From positions 1,536,898 through 1,600,897 of the forward strand of contig RPFO01000175.1 in assembly GCA_009746045.1 (NCBI GenBank): a DNA stretch of 64,000 nt, given 5' to 3'. This DNA comes from Mesostigma viride. Taxonomy: Eukaryota; Streptophyta; Mesostigmatophyceae; Mesostigmatales; Mesostigmataceae. Position 1 is the first letter of the stretch. Each line of letters begins with the position of its first letter. This document shows positions 30,341-40,933 of this stretch, one piece after another. The position numbers and the translations under genes are program-made. The notes beneath the pieces were generated by a model. The model saw only the letters and a list, made by a program, of their open reading frames with translations, was not told where the DNA came from and made no database searches.

Positions 30341-33300
30341 TGGCACCCCAAAACCCTTAAAAATTGACATATGGTAATATCACTTGAAATCCATTTGCAC
30401 AACCCTAAGTTATGATTGGGGGCACTAAATAACATCTCTAGTGAGTTGTCCATGCACTTGTTGGGGGTACTACCCCCATATATACGCCAATAATGCGCTA
30501 TAAATAGCAAAAGACGCTAATTAGGGCTGGGTATGCCCCAGCCAATCGGTGTTCTCTGAACGTAGTTTCTTTATAACAGATGAGAATGAACGCCGCTATG
30601 TGAGTGGTACTACGGGACGGTGGGCCTTGGGCTGGACCGGTTCCATGAGTTAGAATTAGTTGGCCAGTTTTGTATGGCCATTTCTAGTTCGTTAAGTTAA
30701 GTAGCAATTAAGTTACTGTTGCTGACGGCTCATGAGGCGAGCCCGGGCTACGCCGCCCTAAAGTGCCAATTGCACGATGTTCTAGGTCTCTTTTTCTTGT
30801 AATCGGATGTATGGGGTATGGGTATGGCGGATTACAAGAAATTTAATGCTGCCCTAATCGCGTCAGCCTTTTGGCTGGCGGTGGCCGATTAGAGATGGCG
30901 CGTGACTGACATAGCTTGAACAGTCACGTGACTGTGAAAAAGAAATTAATTACCCTCGTCGGTTTTCTCCCCGCAGCTGGGTTCTTGGCCGACGAGAGAC
31001 TATAAAATACTTCGCGTTTGCCTGCGCGTGGCACCTGTACGGAACTCTGAAACCATGAGTAAGATTTCCGTGCCACGCTGCAGTGCCTACCGCTTTGCTG
31101 CGGAATGTCGCAGCAGGGTTGCAGTTCCTGACTACTGACTGCCGAAGGAAGGGTGGTCGGGTTACTTTCAGTGGGCATTGTGATGGACGACAAGTCTGTC
31201 GGCCCTCGCGTAAGTAGAAAAATATTTACCAGCATCCGCTCTTATGGGTGCGTGAGGTCTCGGGAATGTGGTGGGGACGAATTCCGGAATTATGCAATAT
31301 TTCGATTCAGACCGAGACTTAAGGGGCCAGTTTAACAGACGGACCTGGGCCGGGCAGGACCAAATATTTTGGCCGGCCCAGTTGCGCTTGCGCTTTATCG
31401 GCCGCTGGGGTGTGTGATGAGAGCCTGCTCATCAACTAAAACCTGAAATATGGAAAGTTACTCCCCCAGGTGACAACGTTGACAGTAATCGAGATATGGT
31501 GGCATCGGGTGACGTCCTACAAGTTGTCGTCACGTTAGGGCGGCACTGGCCTTTGAGGGAGGTCCGTGGTCGTTAAACGAGGCGTCTTCTTCCTTGTCTT
31601 TGCGTGCACATTCAACACCCTCTTTTACTGGCCGAGGGTGGAAGGCTGGGGGGGCCCTGCGAAGGGTTATCGTGCATGAGGCTCGCTACAGCCGCCGGCG
31701 ATTGTAATGGTCGTGACCGTTGCGGCAGGGCAGCCTCGAGAGCCACTGAGCGAAAGTGGTTGGCGGAGCTTTGGAGATAAAGCACCAGGAAAGGGGGGTT
31801 GGGTAACGAGAACTACAATCAATCATGAAATGGGTGCAGCGTGGCAGGCTCACTCATGGGTTCTGTAATTGCCCACTTATTGTTTTAATCAAATGTTGGT
31901 GGATTGGTAATAGTGGGAATAGAATCGGTGTTCTCTGAACGTAGTTTCTTTATAACAGATGAGAATGAACGCCGCTATGTGAGTGGTACTACGGGACGGT
32001 GGGCCTTGGGCTGGACCGGTTCCATGAGTTAGAATTAGTTGGCCAGTTTTGTATGGCCATTTCTAGTTCGTTAAGTTAAGTAGCAATTAAGTTACTGTTG
32101 CTGACGGCTCATGAGGCGAGCCCGGGCTACGCCGCCCTAAAGTGCCAATTGCACGATGTTCTAGGTCTCTTTTTCTTGTCCCGCCCTCCCTCCCTCTTCT
32201 TGTGTTTGTTTCTAGGGTAACGAGAACTACAATCAATCATGAAATGGGTGCAGCGTGGCAGGCTCACTCATGGGTCCTGTAATTGCCCACTTATTGTTTT
32301 AATCAAATGTTGGTGGATTGGTAATAGTGGGAATAGAATGCACACATTTATTTACAAAACTGCCTGCAGCGTTTTTAGTTCCCTGAGTTTGTAGCTTGCT
32401 GAGCTATTTACATCATGAAAAGGGCAAAACCTCGAACAGTTATTAATTTCCCCGCAAAATGACCCCTTTTTTACTGGACATTGGGAATAACTTTTTATAA
32501 ACACGTCAAAAAAATACTTTTTCCTGCAGCGAAAATCCGTCTAACAGGGGGACAACTGTGTTCCAAGTCCCAGGTCATTCCGACAAGTCTAGCTCAAGTT
32601 ATAAGGTTTTGCGTGCTAAATGCTGAACATACGCTAAATGAGGTTTTTCTGTGTATAAGGCCACCTAGACATGATGTTTTCCATCCAAGAAGCCAAAAAA
32701 CATGCCCAACTCGATCACACAACATAAGAAAAGGCTAGGCACCTCATCTGCCCTCCCCTGCCCTCAGCATGGCCAGCCTTGCCAGCGTGGGCATAGCAAC
32801 ACCGTCGCTAGGCATACACGCACCAAGAGAGCATACACTATGCTCAGCCCAAGGTTACCATGTAAATTTATGCCAAGAACTCAGCAAGTATATGTGTAAA
32901 AACCTTAGAAAGAATGCCCAAGCAATAGAGGCAACTGCAGCCAGCAAACTTGGCAGCCAATCATACATGCTGTCTGCCAAGCATTCACATCCTATCCAGC
33001 TTGCCTTGCTGCACACATAGCAGGGAAGTCTCTATGGTTATAGCTCAAGGAAAGCAATGGAAACACCTATCTAATGCAATGCCACTCATGCAGTATGGCC
33101 AGCAAAAGAACCACTCTCACCTTCCTTTCCAACATGGCAATTTGCTAAGAAGCTGATGCCAGCTTGTTAGCCTCTAGGCACATGCCGGATGTCGTTACTA
33201 AAACAGGCGTGTCAGATCCGGCACATAACAAAGCGTCTGAGCAAGCTCATGTCCAAAGGATGATGGAAAACAAATGTCAACACATTACCAACAACTTGAC

Positions 33301-34012
33301 CTCGGCGCCTTAAGCATGCCAGCCACAAACTACACGAAATTGTACGAAATTGCTAGGAATCTGACGATGCAACCGAAAGAAATGGAGCGCTTCCTGCAGG
33401 GAAACTGCCCAAAAAAAGGGCAAAAGGCCGACGTTAATGCACCTGCCTGCGTGGAAATGTTTCATGCATAAACTGGCACGCAAGCTCGAACAATAAAAGA
33501 CATCATCCATTGATCAGGCGAACAACGAAGGTGCGCCTTCCGTGAATACGTCGAAGGCGACATGCGCAGGCCTGCGTAGGTTCTTACCTTGAATGCTGGA
33601 AATGTAAAAGAAACCGGGAAGCTTCGGCACAAACTCGACAACACCATTAAGTTAGCCTCATAATCGCTCTTTAGAGCCTACGTTGCCTCACAATCGCTGC
33701 CGTAAACCTGCATCAAATTTCATGATCCGCAAGAGAAATTATATCCTGGACCCCCGCGCCAGTAGCCGTTCGAGAAATTAGCGATATTGCAAACCGTAAA
33801 CTTTCCGCCATGAAATGAGGTCATCGACTAATCTTCTGCGAAATTCATGCATTTTTTCTAGCTTTTTAGATGCCATATCGATTAATATTGCCTGAAGGCA
33901 AGCCGCCATGGCCACCTCCGCGAGGGTTGAGCGGTCCGGGCACACATTATACACCGTACGGACGGTACCGCGAATTTTTTGGCGCGGAAAATATTCGGCG
34001 CGCCACGTCCCC
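30341..34012. mobile_element. TTAA-type element F1 (about 1.9 kb without the nested D2)
   Basis: The left part matches F2 (AAAACTGACA..., the GGGGGTACTACCCCC palindrome, then AGACGCTA). The right part ends GGCGCGGAAAATATTCGGCGCGCCACGTCCCC like F2. Its right border reads TTGA, not TTAA, and the left border is unclear. An ORF running through its right end is shared with the flanking sequence and not internal. There are no transposase motifs. Between 32340 and 33770 only non-coding A/T-rich sequence was seen. Confidence 0.55.
30544..32336 (+). mobile_element. Split-direct-repeat element D2, second subfamily, nested in F1
   Basis: A1 30544-30800, body, B1 31801-31922, A2 31923-32179, B2 32215-32336. 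A1 and A2 look identical over 257 bp; B1 and B2 differ by about one base. B1 abuts A2. The starts AATCGGTGTTCTCTGAACG here and AATCGGGGTTCTTTGAACG in D1, and the shared CACTTATTGTTTTAAT in B, show the two are related. There is no target duplication and no protein-coding capacity. Pyrimidine-rich sequence and TAG lie between A2 and B2, as in D1. Confidence 0.72.
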
Positions 34013-34670
34013 TTGATTTCGCCCTGCACGGTCGTAAAAGACTGTGCTAGGTGCTGCAGTTGCCCGGTAATATCGGACGCGGGGGCTGGCCCGGCGATGG
34101 CTGTCGCCGGCAGCTCGACAAGCGCAGGGCAGCAGGAAATAAGACAGGCAAGCTGACGCTGGTCCGCCTCCCAATCACGCCACTCATCCTCAGGAGCTTC
34201 CATAATCTTGCCTGTGGAAGGGTGGCGAATCGGGGCGTCGTTGTCTCTGCGGAGCTTCAGCACGCTGGTTACGGCGGCGTCGTTGTAGGCGAGTAAGGTA
34301 GCGATGTTGGCCAGGCTCAAACGCTGTTCGGGAATGTAGAATGCTGAGGGAATGGCTTCCGGCAAGGAGGTTTCAGTATCTATCGGAGTTGCTTCCGAAG
34401 TCTTGGGCCGCTTTTGAGCGGCGTTCTCGGCGGCGACATGGCTGTCGTTGGCGATTTTGTTGCAGCAAGCTGGGCATCAGTAGACTCGGCGACAGAAGCT
34501 GAAGGTGATGCGGGGGCCTCCATATCAACGTTTATCACTCCTAGACGATGGCAGGGGGCGCAGGTACACGGCTCACGTGCGTGGTGCCGCCATAACGTGC
34601 AGAAAAATAGCGATATCTGCTGGGCAGGCCGCTGGCAATAACTTGCGAAATCCTGGGCGATGGCTGCCAA
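34013..34670 (-). pseudogene. Probable LINE ORF1 N-terminal part, one frameshift
   Basis: On the minus strand, MEAPASPSASVAEST continues to TTAMS, then a frameshift (near 34440-34475) leads to AAENAAQKRPKTSEAT, a nuclear-localisation-like stretch, and to IPEQRLSLANIATLLAYNDA, DEWRDWEADQRQLACLISC and GQLQHLAQSFTTVQGEI before entering the TTAA element at about 34012. It has no recognisable family motif of its own. The assignment to ORF1 rests on position, strand and the fact that the element F1 separates it from the RRM part; no clean target duplication was found. It could instead be an unrelated gene. Confidence 0.45.
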
Positions 34671-34679
34671 AAATTAAAT

Positions 34680-34985
34680 CAGCGTGTTCGTCATCAAAAA
34701 GCGAGTCTGTTGCAATTTACCCGACCAAATTTCATGCCCGGAGTCAAAAGTTATGAGCATTCTCGGCATCCATAGCTCCGGTATATCTGGGATATGTGCT
34801 ACAGATACTCTTGCATCGACGTCAACTCTTGCATCGACGTCAACTCTTGCATTTCCGTTGATCCACCGTAATACCACTGAATTTGGCCAAATCAGGTGGA
34901 ATTCAGTGGTATTGGGTGGTAGACCCCCAAATGGGTCTACCACCCAATACAGGCATTCACGCCTTAAGTTGGGTTCACGCCTTAA
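34680..34985. repeat. Spacer with short tandem repeat and two adjacent hairpins
   Basis: Three copies of an 18-bp unit (CTCTTGCATCGACGTCAA, third copy diverged) lie at about 34808-34856. Two hairpins follow: AATACCACTGAATT/GGAATTCAGTGGTATT and GGGTGGTAGACCC/GGGTCTACCACCC (34870-34952). No gene is seen. Confidence 0.6.
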
Positions 34986-36896
34986 GGGGACTCGCACGTC
35001 CAAAAGCCTGAAAAACTGACATTAATGAATATCAGTTCCAATGCACTCGGGAACCATCTAGTGATGATTGAGTACCATAAATATGATGTTTGGACATTCA
35101 CGCCACCACTTGTTGGGGGTACTACCCCCAACCACGCACCGGTGGCGAGCTAAAAATAGAAAAAGACGCTATTTATGAGATATTTTGCCCAAGACAAACC
35201 ACTTATCCAAATGACCTGCCCATACATTTCTGCAAAGTTCCCCCACTTTTTTAAAAGCTGGGCTATTTACATGGCCAAAATGGTCACATTTGTTTGAGTT
35301 ATTAATTTTCCCGCAAAATGGGTACTTTTTTGAGCAAAAAAAAAAATCAAATCATTAACACATCAGATTGGGTCATCGACCATACATTTTATATTCCACT
35401 GAGTGGGGGAAAACACAACCCCAAAGTTTGAGCTCATTCTGACAAGCGTAGCTCAAGTTATTGATTTTCCTGTGATGCCACCTGGGTAGACGCTAAAAGA
35501 GAATTGAGCTATTGCTGAGCCAAAATGACATCTGTTTTGCTACCCTAGACACCCAAAAACATGCCCACTTTGATCACGGAGTGTGAGGAGGATGTCCGGA
35601 GCGTCATACTAGGCCCCACCCCTCCATCGGCACAGCCAGCCTTGTGAGTCTACCCTTAACAACAAGGCTGGTAGGACGACACGCCTGAGCAGCATATGTC
35701 ATGCCTATCTCAGGCTAATAATGTGTGATTTTGTGCCAACAACCAAGTTGTTCCACCCAACAACACATTAAAAACTCTCTTCCAAAATGCCCAACAAGCC
35801 GGACATGTGGAGGACCACACACGCAGTATATAAAGAGAAAATAAGCTGACTTTTTATCCAGCCAACTTGTGGCTAGCTGCTCTGGTTAGCATGACAATGG
35901 CTATCATTTACTCAGTGGGAAAGGTGAAGAGACCATTGGAACAACCTACCTGAAGCATGTGCCACCAAAGCATTGTGTCCCGCAAAATGCACACTGCCTC
36001 CTTTCTAACAAGCACGAGCCACTTTCTTTAGGAGACAGGTGCCAGCTCGTCAGTGTCTGGGGAAAATGATGCCGCTGCTTAGGAAGACCGCGTGAATTTC
36101 CTTGAACACAACTGTCTATTAAGCAAAAGAAATTTCAGAGAAGCATGGAAATGAAAGCATTACACCTTCCCGACAGGTTGTGGGCCACGCGCTGCAGCAA
36201 GCCAGCCACGTCACAGACGAACTTGCTAAAAAACATCCAGGAATCCAGCGATGCAGCGCCAGGACCCGCAACTTCATGGCTGCATCTGGCCGGAAAGAAG
36301 GCAAAAAGCTTACGCTCAACGAGCTAAGAAAGCAGGAAAGCGCTATCTTAGGACGTTTAATACAAGAACGTACCATAACGGGCATTTATTCGTGCCCAGG
36401 CGCACAAGAAAGGCCACCCTTTCATGGAGAGGTCGGGCGCGCATCGCGCAGGCCTAATGTTATCTTACCGCAAAATGACGGGAAAGGTAAAGATAGCAGC
36501 GGGAGTTTTTACGGCTTTAGAAACATCATTAAACTAGCTTCCATTAGGACCATCAAAACTGGCAACAATCGACAATCACACCTGCAGGCATCCATTATAC
36601 TTTATTCATCCCGACAGAAATTCAGGCCGGACCCCCCCTGCCGATGGTAAAGAAAAAGAGCCCGCGACATTATAGATCGCAACTATCCCACCATAAATTA
36701 GAATCAGTAACTAATTTTCTCCAAGAATCGAGCATTTTTTCTGCTTTCCGCGTGCCAGATTTGTCACGTTTCGTCTACAAGCAGTCGCCATGGCCACTTT
36801 CGCAAGGGGTGCGCGCACCGTGCACCCACTTTTCACGGTACGGAGGGTACCGCGGAATTTTTTTGGCGCGGAAAATATTCGCCGCGCCGAGTCCCC
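34986..36896. mobile_element. TTAA-type element F2
   Basis: 1911 bp between two TTAA sites (34982-34985 and 36897-36900). Inverted ends GGGGACTCG (left) and CGAGTCCCC (right). The palindrome module is at 35113-35131. The interior is A/T-rich and non-coding; an ORF of 156 codons at 36180-36650 has no recognisable content. Known: TTAA duplication is the hallmark of piggyBac-type transposons, so a non-autonomous member is likely. Confidence 0.62.
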
Positions 36897-36938
36897 TTAA
36901 GTTGGGTCGCAGTTGGCTGCATGGCGAACCCGACTTAA

Positions 36939-37579
36939 GGGGACTCGTCACCAAAACACCAAAAAATCAATAAAAATTCAAAACTCGCCTATGCAAACAG
37001 TGCCCAAAAGTGATTGGGGACACAAAGTAGCATTTATGACGGTTTGTCGTGCACTTACTAGGGGTACTACCCCTGGCATGTGGCTAAAAATAGCACAAGA
37101 CGCTAAACCGTTCTTGCCGCCCAACGGTCAATAGGAGCATCTGTTTGACCTGCCCATACATTCCAAACGAGTTCCCCCTCTCCTCGACCGTTTGAGCTAC
37201 TAACATGGGTCGGCGGGGCAGGTTTGTGAGAGTTATTAATTTTCCCGCCAAAATACGGTCTTTTTTCGCGGGAAAATTAATAACTCTCACAAACCTGACC
37301 CGCTGAACCATGTTAGTAACTCAAACGGTCGAGGAGAGGGGGAACTTGTTTGGAATGTATGGGCAGGTCAATCAGATGCTCCTATTGACCGTGGCGTGGC
37401 AAAAACGGTTTAGCGTCTTGTGCTATTTTTAGCCAAATGCCGGGGGTAATACCCCAAGTAAGTGCACGACAAAATGTCATAAATGCTACTTTGGGTCCCC
37501 AAACCCATTTGGGCATTGTTGGCATAGGTTTAATGTGAGTTTTGAATTTTTATTGATTTTTTGGTGTTTTGGTGACGAG
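36939..37579. repeat. Long hairpin: two about 310-bp arms in inverted orientation
   Basis: The left arm runs from GGGGACTCGTCACCAAAACA to about 37260 and the right arm from about 37266 to GGTGACGAG at 37579, with a few-base loop. Arms differ at scattered positions. Each arm is the head portion of an F element including the palindrome module. TTAA lies immediately left (36935-36938). It resembles a foldback element formed from two F heads. Confidence 0.8.
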
Positions 37580-39481
37580 ATGGGACATATCTAAAGTGCA
37601 CTTTTCTGGAAAACAGACCTGTGCATGGGATTAAAATCCAGTGATGCTTGGGAACCATATATATGTGAAAAAAAAAAATTCCAGCCACTTGGGGGTGGTA
37701 CTACCCCCTAGCATGACCCAGTTATGAGCTAAAAATAGAAAAAGACGCTATTTTTGGCCGATTTTTCTTAGGAGACTGGGCAAACAAAATGTGACCAAAC
37801 CACATATTTTCCTAAAATCCCACCCTTGCAAATAAATCTGGCTACTCAGGACCACAAAATAAGCACGTTTAGACTATTTGATGGGGTTTAGCCCAAAACA
37901 CGTATTTTTTTGGTCCTAAAAAAATAAATCAAATAGTAGACACATGCAACTGGGTCAGTGATGATATTTATACAAGGCCTAGGGTGGGAATTTCACTCTC
38001 ACAAAGTTTGAGCTCATTCTGAGCACGTTTACTCATGTTGATGGGTGTAAACATGCAAAAAAAAATTGACAGAAAATCCCGGTTATGAGCACAAACAACA
38101 GACCTATTACACCCTAGCCCACCACCAACTGGTCCAAACCAAGTCAAATTAATTCATTTATGATGTTAAAAAGCTTGCCACAAAATCCCAGGTCATTCTG
38201 AGCTAGTTTGCCCTTAGTACATCATGTTATAGCTGCCACCCTGCATGCTTGGTACACCGTGGCATGAGGGACACCATAAGCACATTCCTAAGCTTGCCCC
38301 CTGCAAATTGGGCAGAAGCACGTAAAGTAAATGCTAGATGCTTGAAGAAGACATCCACGGACTCTTACATCATTACGCAAGCAGGCATGACCACTTGCGG
38401 GAATCACCTCATAGCTAATACCCAGTCATGATGCTAAAGGATAAAAGGGCCATCCTTTAATATTGTCATAATAAGCACCTGATCCTTATCATCTAGGAAG
38501 CCCCAGCCATTTTTAATGGAAGCAAAACATTTAGGAAGGAGATAACTATATCACACATGCTCACCTTCCCTACAACTTCACACCTTGTTTTCCAGCAGGC
38601 TGAAGAGCCAAGACAAGCGTTTATGAGCTCGCCAGCTCCTTGCAACGTTGATGCCGCTCCCAGGTGGCTAGGGTCCTTGACTACGCAATATACAATGTCA
38701 ACCATATGAAAAACTCCATAAAACAAAGTGTAGCAGAGCCGCAAAACTGCCCGATCGACTCTTGCTAGCTTTAAGAAGCATGGCATACGCAGCATAAGGC
38801 AAAACATTGAAACCTGCGGAAAATCAGATAGCGCAACTGCAACAAGTTGCGAACAAAATAGCAAGAACACCCGGAATCGGCGCCAAAGCTTCATGCCAGG
38901 AACATTTAGAGCGCAAACAGACTGGGCGGTGACATGCGGCAAATGAACGTACCACGGCCGGCTTTATTTCCTACCCAGGCGCGCGAGACAGCCAGCCAGC
39001 CATGGATGGCTTGACCGCGGATCGCGCAGGCCTGAACGATATCATTTCAGAAATGACGGGAAATCATGGCCGCAGATCGAAGCCGCTTAGGATGTTTTCA
39101 CGGTTTCCATTACTAAACGCTTCTTCCTGCATCAATATAACCCACAAATATTAAATTCTACCGTCGCAGGCACGCATTCTACTAAATTAATATATGCGGC
39201 CAGATTTTCGCATTAGATCCCCGTGCAAATCTGGATTAAGAAAGGCACCGACTTTTCAAATTGTGCATATCTGGCTATGAAACATCATACTAGTACATCG
39301 TTTAAAACCACCGGCGTACATTTTTCGCTTGTCGCCAGGCCGATTAGGCAAATTTTTACGAAACGCACGTCGCCATGGCCACCTCCGCACGAGGTGGGCG
39401 CATTGTGCACCACAATTTCACGGTCCGGGGGTACCGGCGCGAATTTTTTGGCGCCAAAAAATTCCGATATGTCCCGTCCCC
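37580..39481. mobile_element. TTAA-type element F3
   Basis: About 1.9 kb. The left end ATGGGACATATC and the right end GATATGTCCCGTCCCC are inverted; TTAA follows at 39482-39485, but the left TTAA is missing where the hairpin adjoins. The palindrome module is at 37690-37710. The right end is closely related to F1 and F2 (CATGGCCACCTCCGC... then GTACCGGCGCGAATTTTTTGGCGCC). No coding potential was recognised. Confidence 0.58.
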
Positions 39482-39485
39482 TTAA

Positions 39486-40929
39486 GGCTGATGGCTGTAC
39501 TAGTAAAAACCCAACTTAAGGCGTGAAGGGGCTTCTAGCGCGGTGTGGCACTGATTTTTGACTGCCGCGACTTGAGGGTTTTGAGTTTTTTTCCCGCGCC
39601 GGTGGTGTGACAGACAGGGTTTCCGCGCCATCCAACACTAAGCATCTATAAAATTCACTGCAGGTCTTGCCGTCAGTTGGGCGCTGAAATCAGCCATCAT
39701 TGTATTATATACATGGGCAAACGGCTTGCTGTTCAAACGCGTTCGTCACATTAGAACCCATCATAAATGCGACACAATGGCCGACAAAACTGATAAGGCC
39801 AAATGGAACGCACTGTTTTCGGGCAGCCGAGCGGGGCAGCGTACAGCAAAAAACAGAAACGAGACACCACAGGCGAGAAGGTAGGTTGCAAGGGCAAGCT
39901 GTCAAACCAACAACGCTATGACATCATCCAACTCCTGGAAAAGGGCAGGTCTAAGGCATCCGTTGCCTTAATTCTTACGAACTATAGGGGCAACGAATGA
40001 GCATACCCTACGGATTACATGTTTCGGTTGAGCACCGACAACCGAAGGGGTACCGCCATGCCAGACGTCGGCTCTACCACTACAACAGCAGTTCAATTTG
40101 TGCCCGACTTAAGGCAAGGCGCACATGCGCCTCCTTTTCTTCTTTTATGATGAAAGTAAATTTGAACATTTGGTACCGATAGCCCTCATGGTCCTGTGTG
40201 GCGACATTCTCTGCAACTTTCATGATGCCATTGTCTATGAACGGGCTCAAGGCAGCGGCCCGCCGTTTGGCCACCCGGCCAATATTAAAATTAAATTATA
40301 ACATGCCTCCGTTGGGAGATCATGTAGCACATATTCCTTGATGGATGCCGGTGGAGTGGAGGGAGCCGCGTAATCGAACTAACCTAACTCTAAGCTATCT
40401 AGTCTAGAAAAAGCATGGCCAATATGGCCGTGGTCAACCTTTTGAACGGCTATGGCCTTCTTGTCGTAATGAGGGTTGCTGCGCTCTCTGACATGGCGAC
40501 ATATTTCGCCGGGATCAGCAACGTGGTTGGCATTCACGTGCAAACCGTAGTTCGCCGTTATTAGACCGGTCCTGGTGACAGCCGTGGCCATGGACGGGAT
40601 TACTGTTTGCGTCGATGCCGGCTAGGGAAGACGAGGCTAGAGGGTAAATAGCCATGATTACCGCGCATAGAACGCGCATGCCCAATGCAGCACACGAAGT
40701 TCTGGCTAGCACGGTGGGGTGCTTCACCTGCCCACTGCAGTGCCAGTTTGAGGACTTGCATCCAACTACCGGCAAGTTACGCCGGACCCGAAATACGACC
40801 TTGATGGTGAATTCTTTAGTGCAGTTCGATCGGCCTTGACGAGAGCTATCAAATGACACCGTGAAGTCCTTCAGCAGGGCTGGGGGTCGCAAGTTATGGT
40901 AACTTAACGGCTTAAGTTGTGTTCACGCC
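39486..40929. other. Mixed repeat remnant with a small helix-turn-helix ORF and a LINE tail
   Basis: Non-coding apart from the ORF at 39803-40000. A TATA-like CTATAAAATTCACTG (about 39647) lies upstream of it. A minus-strand LINE 3' tail (A/T-rich run at 40281-40300, hairpin CTCC/GGAG at 40304-40318) is embedded. ORFs at 40080-40274 and 40515-40892 have no recognisable content. Confidence 0.4.
39803..40000 (+). pseudogene. Pogo/Tc1-type transposase N-terminal helix-turn-helix fragment
   Basis: 65 codons. After MERTVFGQPSGAAYSKK comes KGKLSNQQRYDIIQLLEKGR and SKASVALILTNY. A K-LS..QRYDIIQLLE.G.SKASVA pattern is the first helix-turn-helix of pogo/CENP-B-like transposases, which binds terminal repeats. 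The ORF then stops; no DDE domain is found nearby. It may be a first exon whose partner was lost, or a fragment in a non-autonomous element. Confidence 0.4.
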
Positions 40930-40933
40930 TTAA

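Larger units (their letters stand above)
25013..34680 (-). mobile_element. LINE (ORF1 RRM-type, ORF2 endonuclease-RT), broken by two insertions
   Basis: A minus-strand non-LTR retrotransposon. ORF2 runs from 29487 down to 25013, with an element inserted at 27628-28800 in the endonuclease. ORF1 has its C-terminal part at 29632-30340, and its probable N-terminal part at 34013-34670 beyond a TTAA-type element. Two frameshifts in ORF2 (near 27340 and in a poly-C/G run near 26720-26740) show decay. The left 3' UTR limit is unresolved. The right limit is approximate. Confidence 0.75.
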
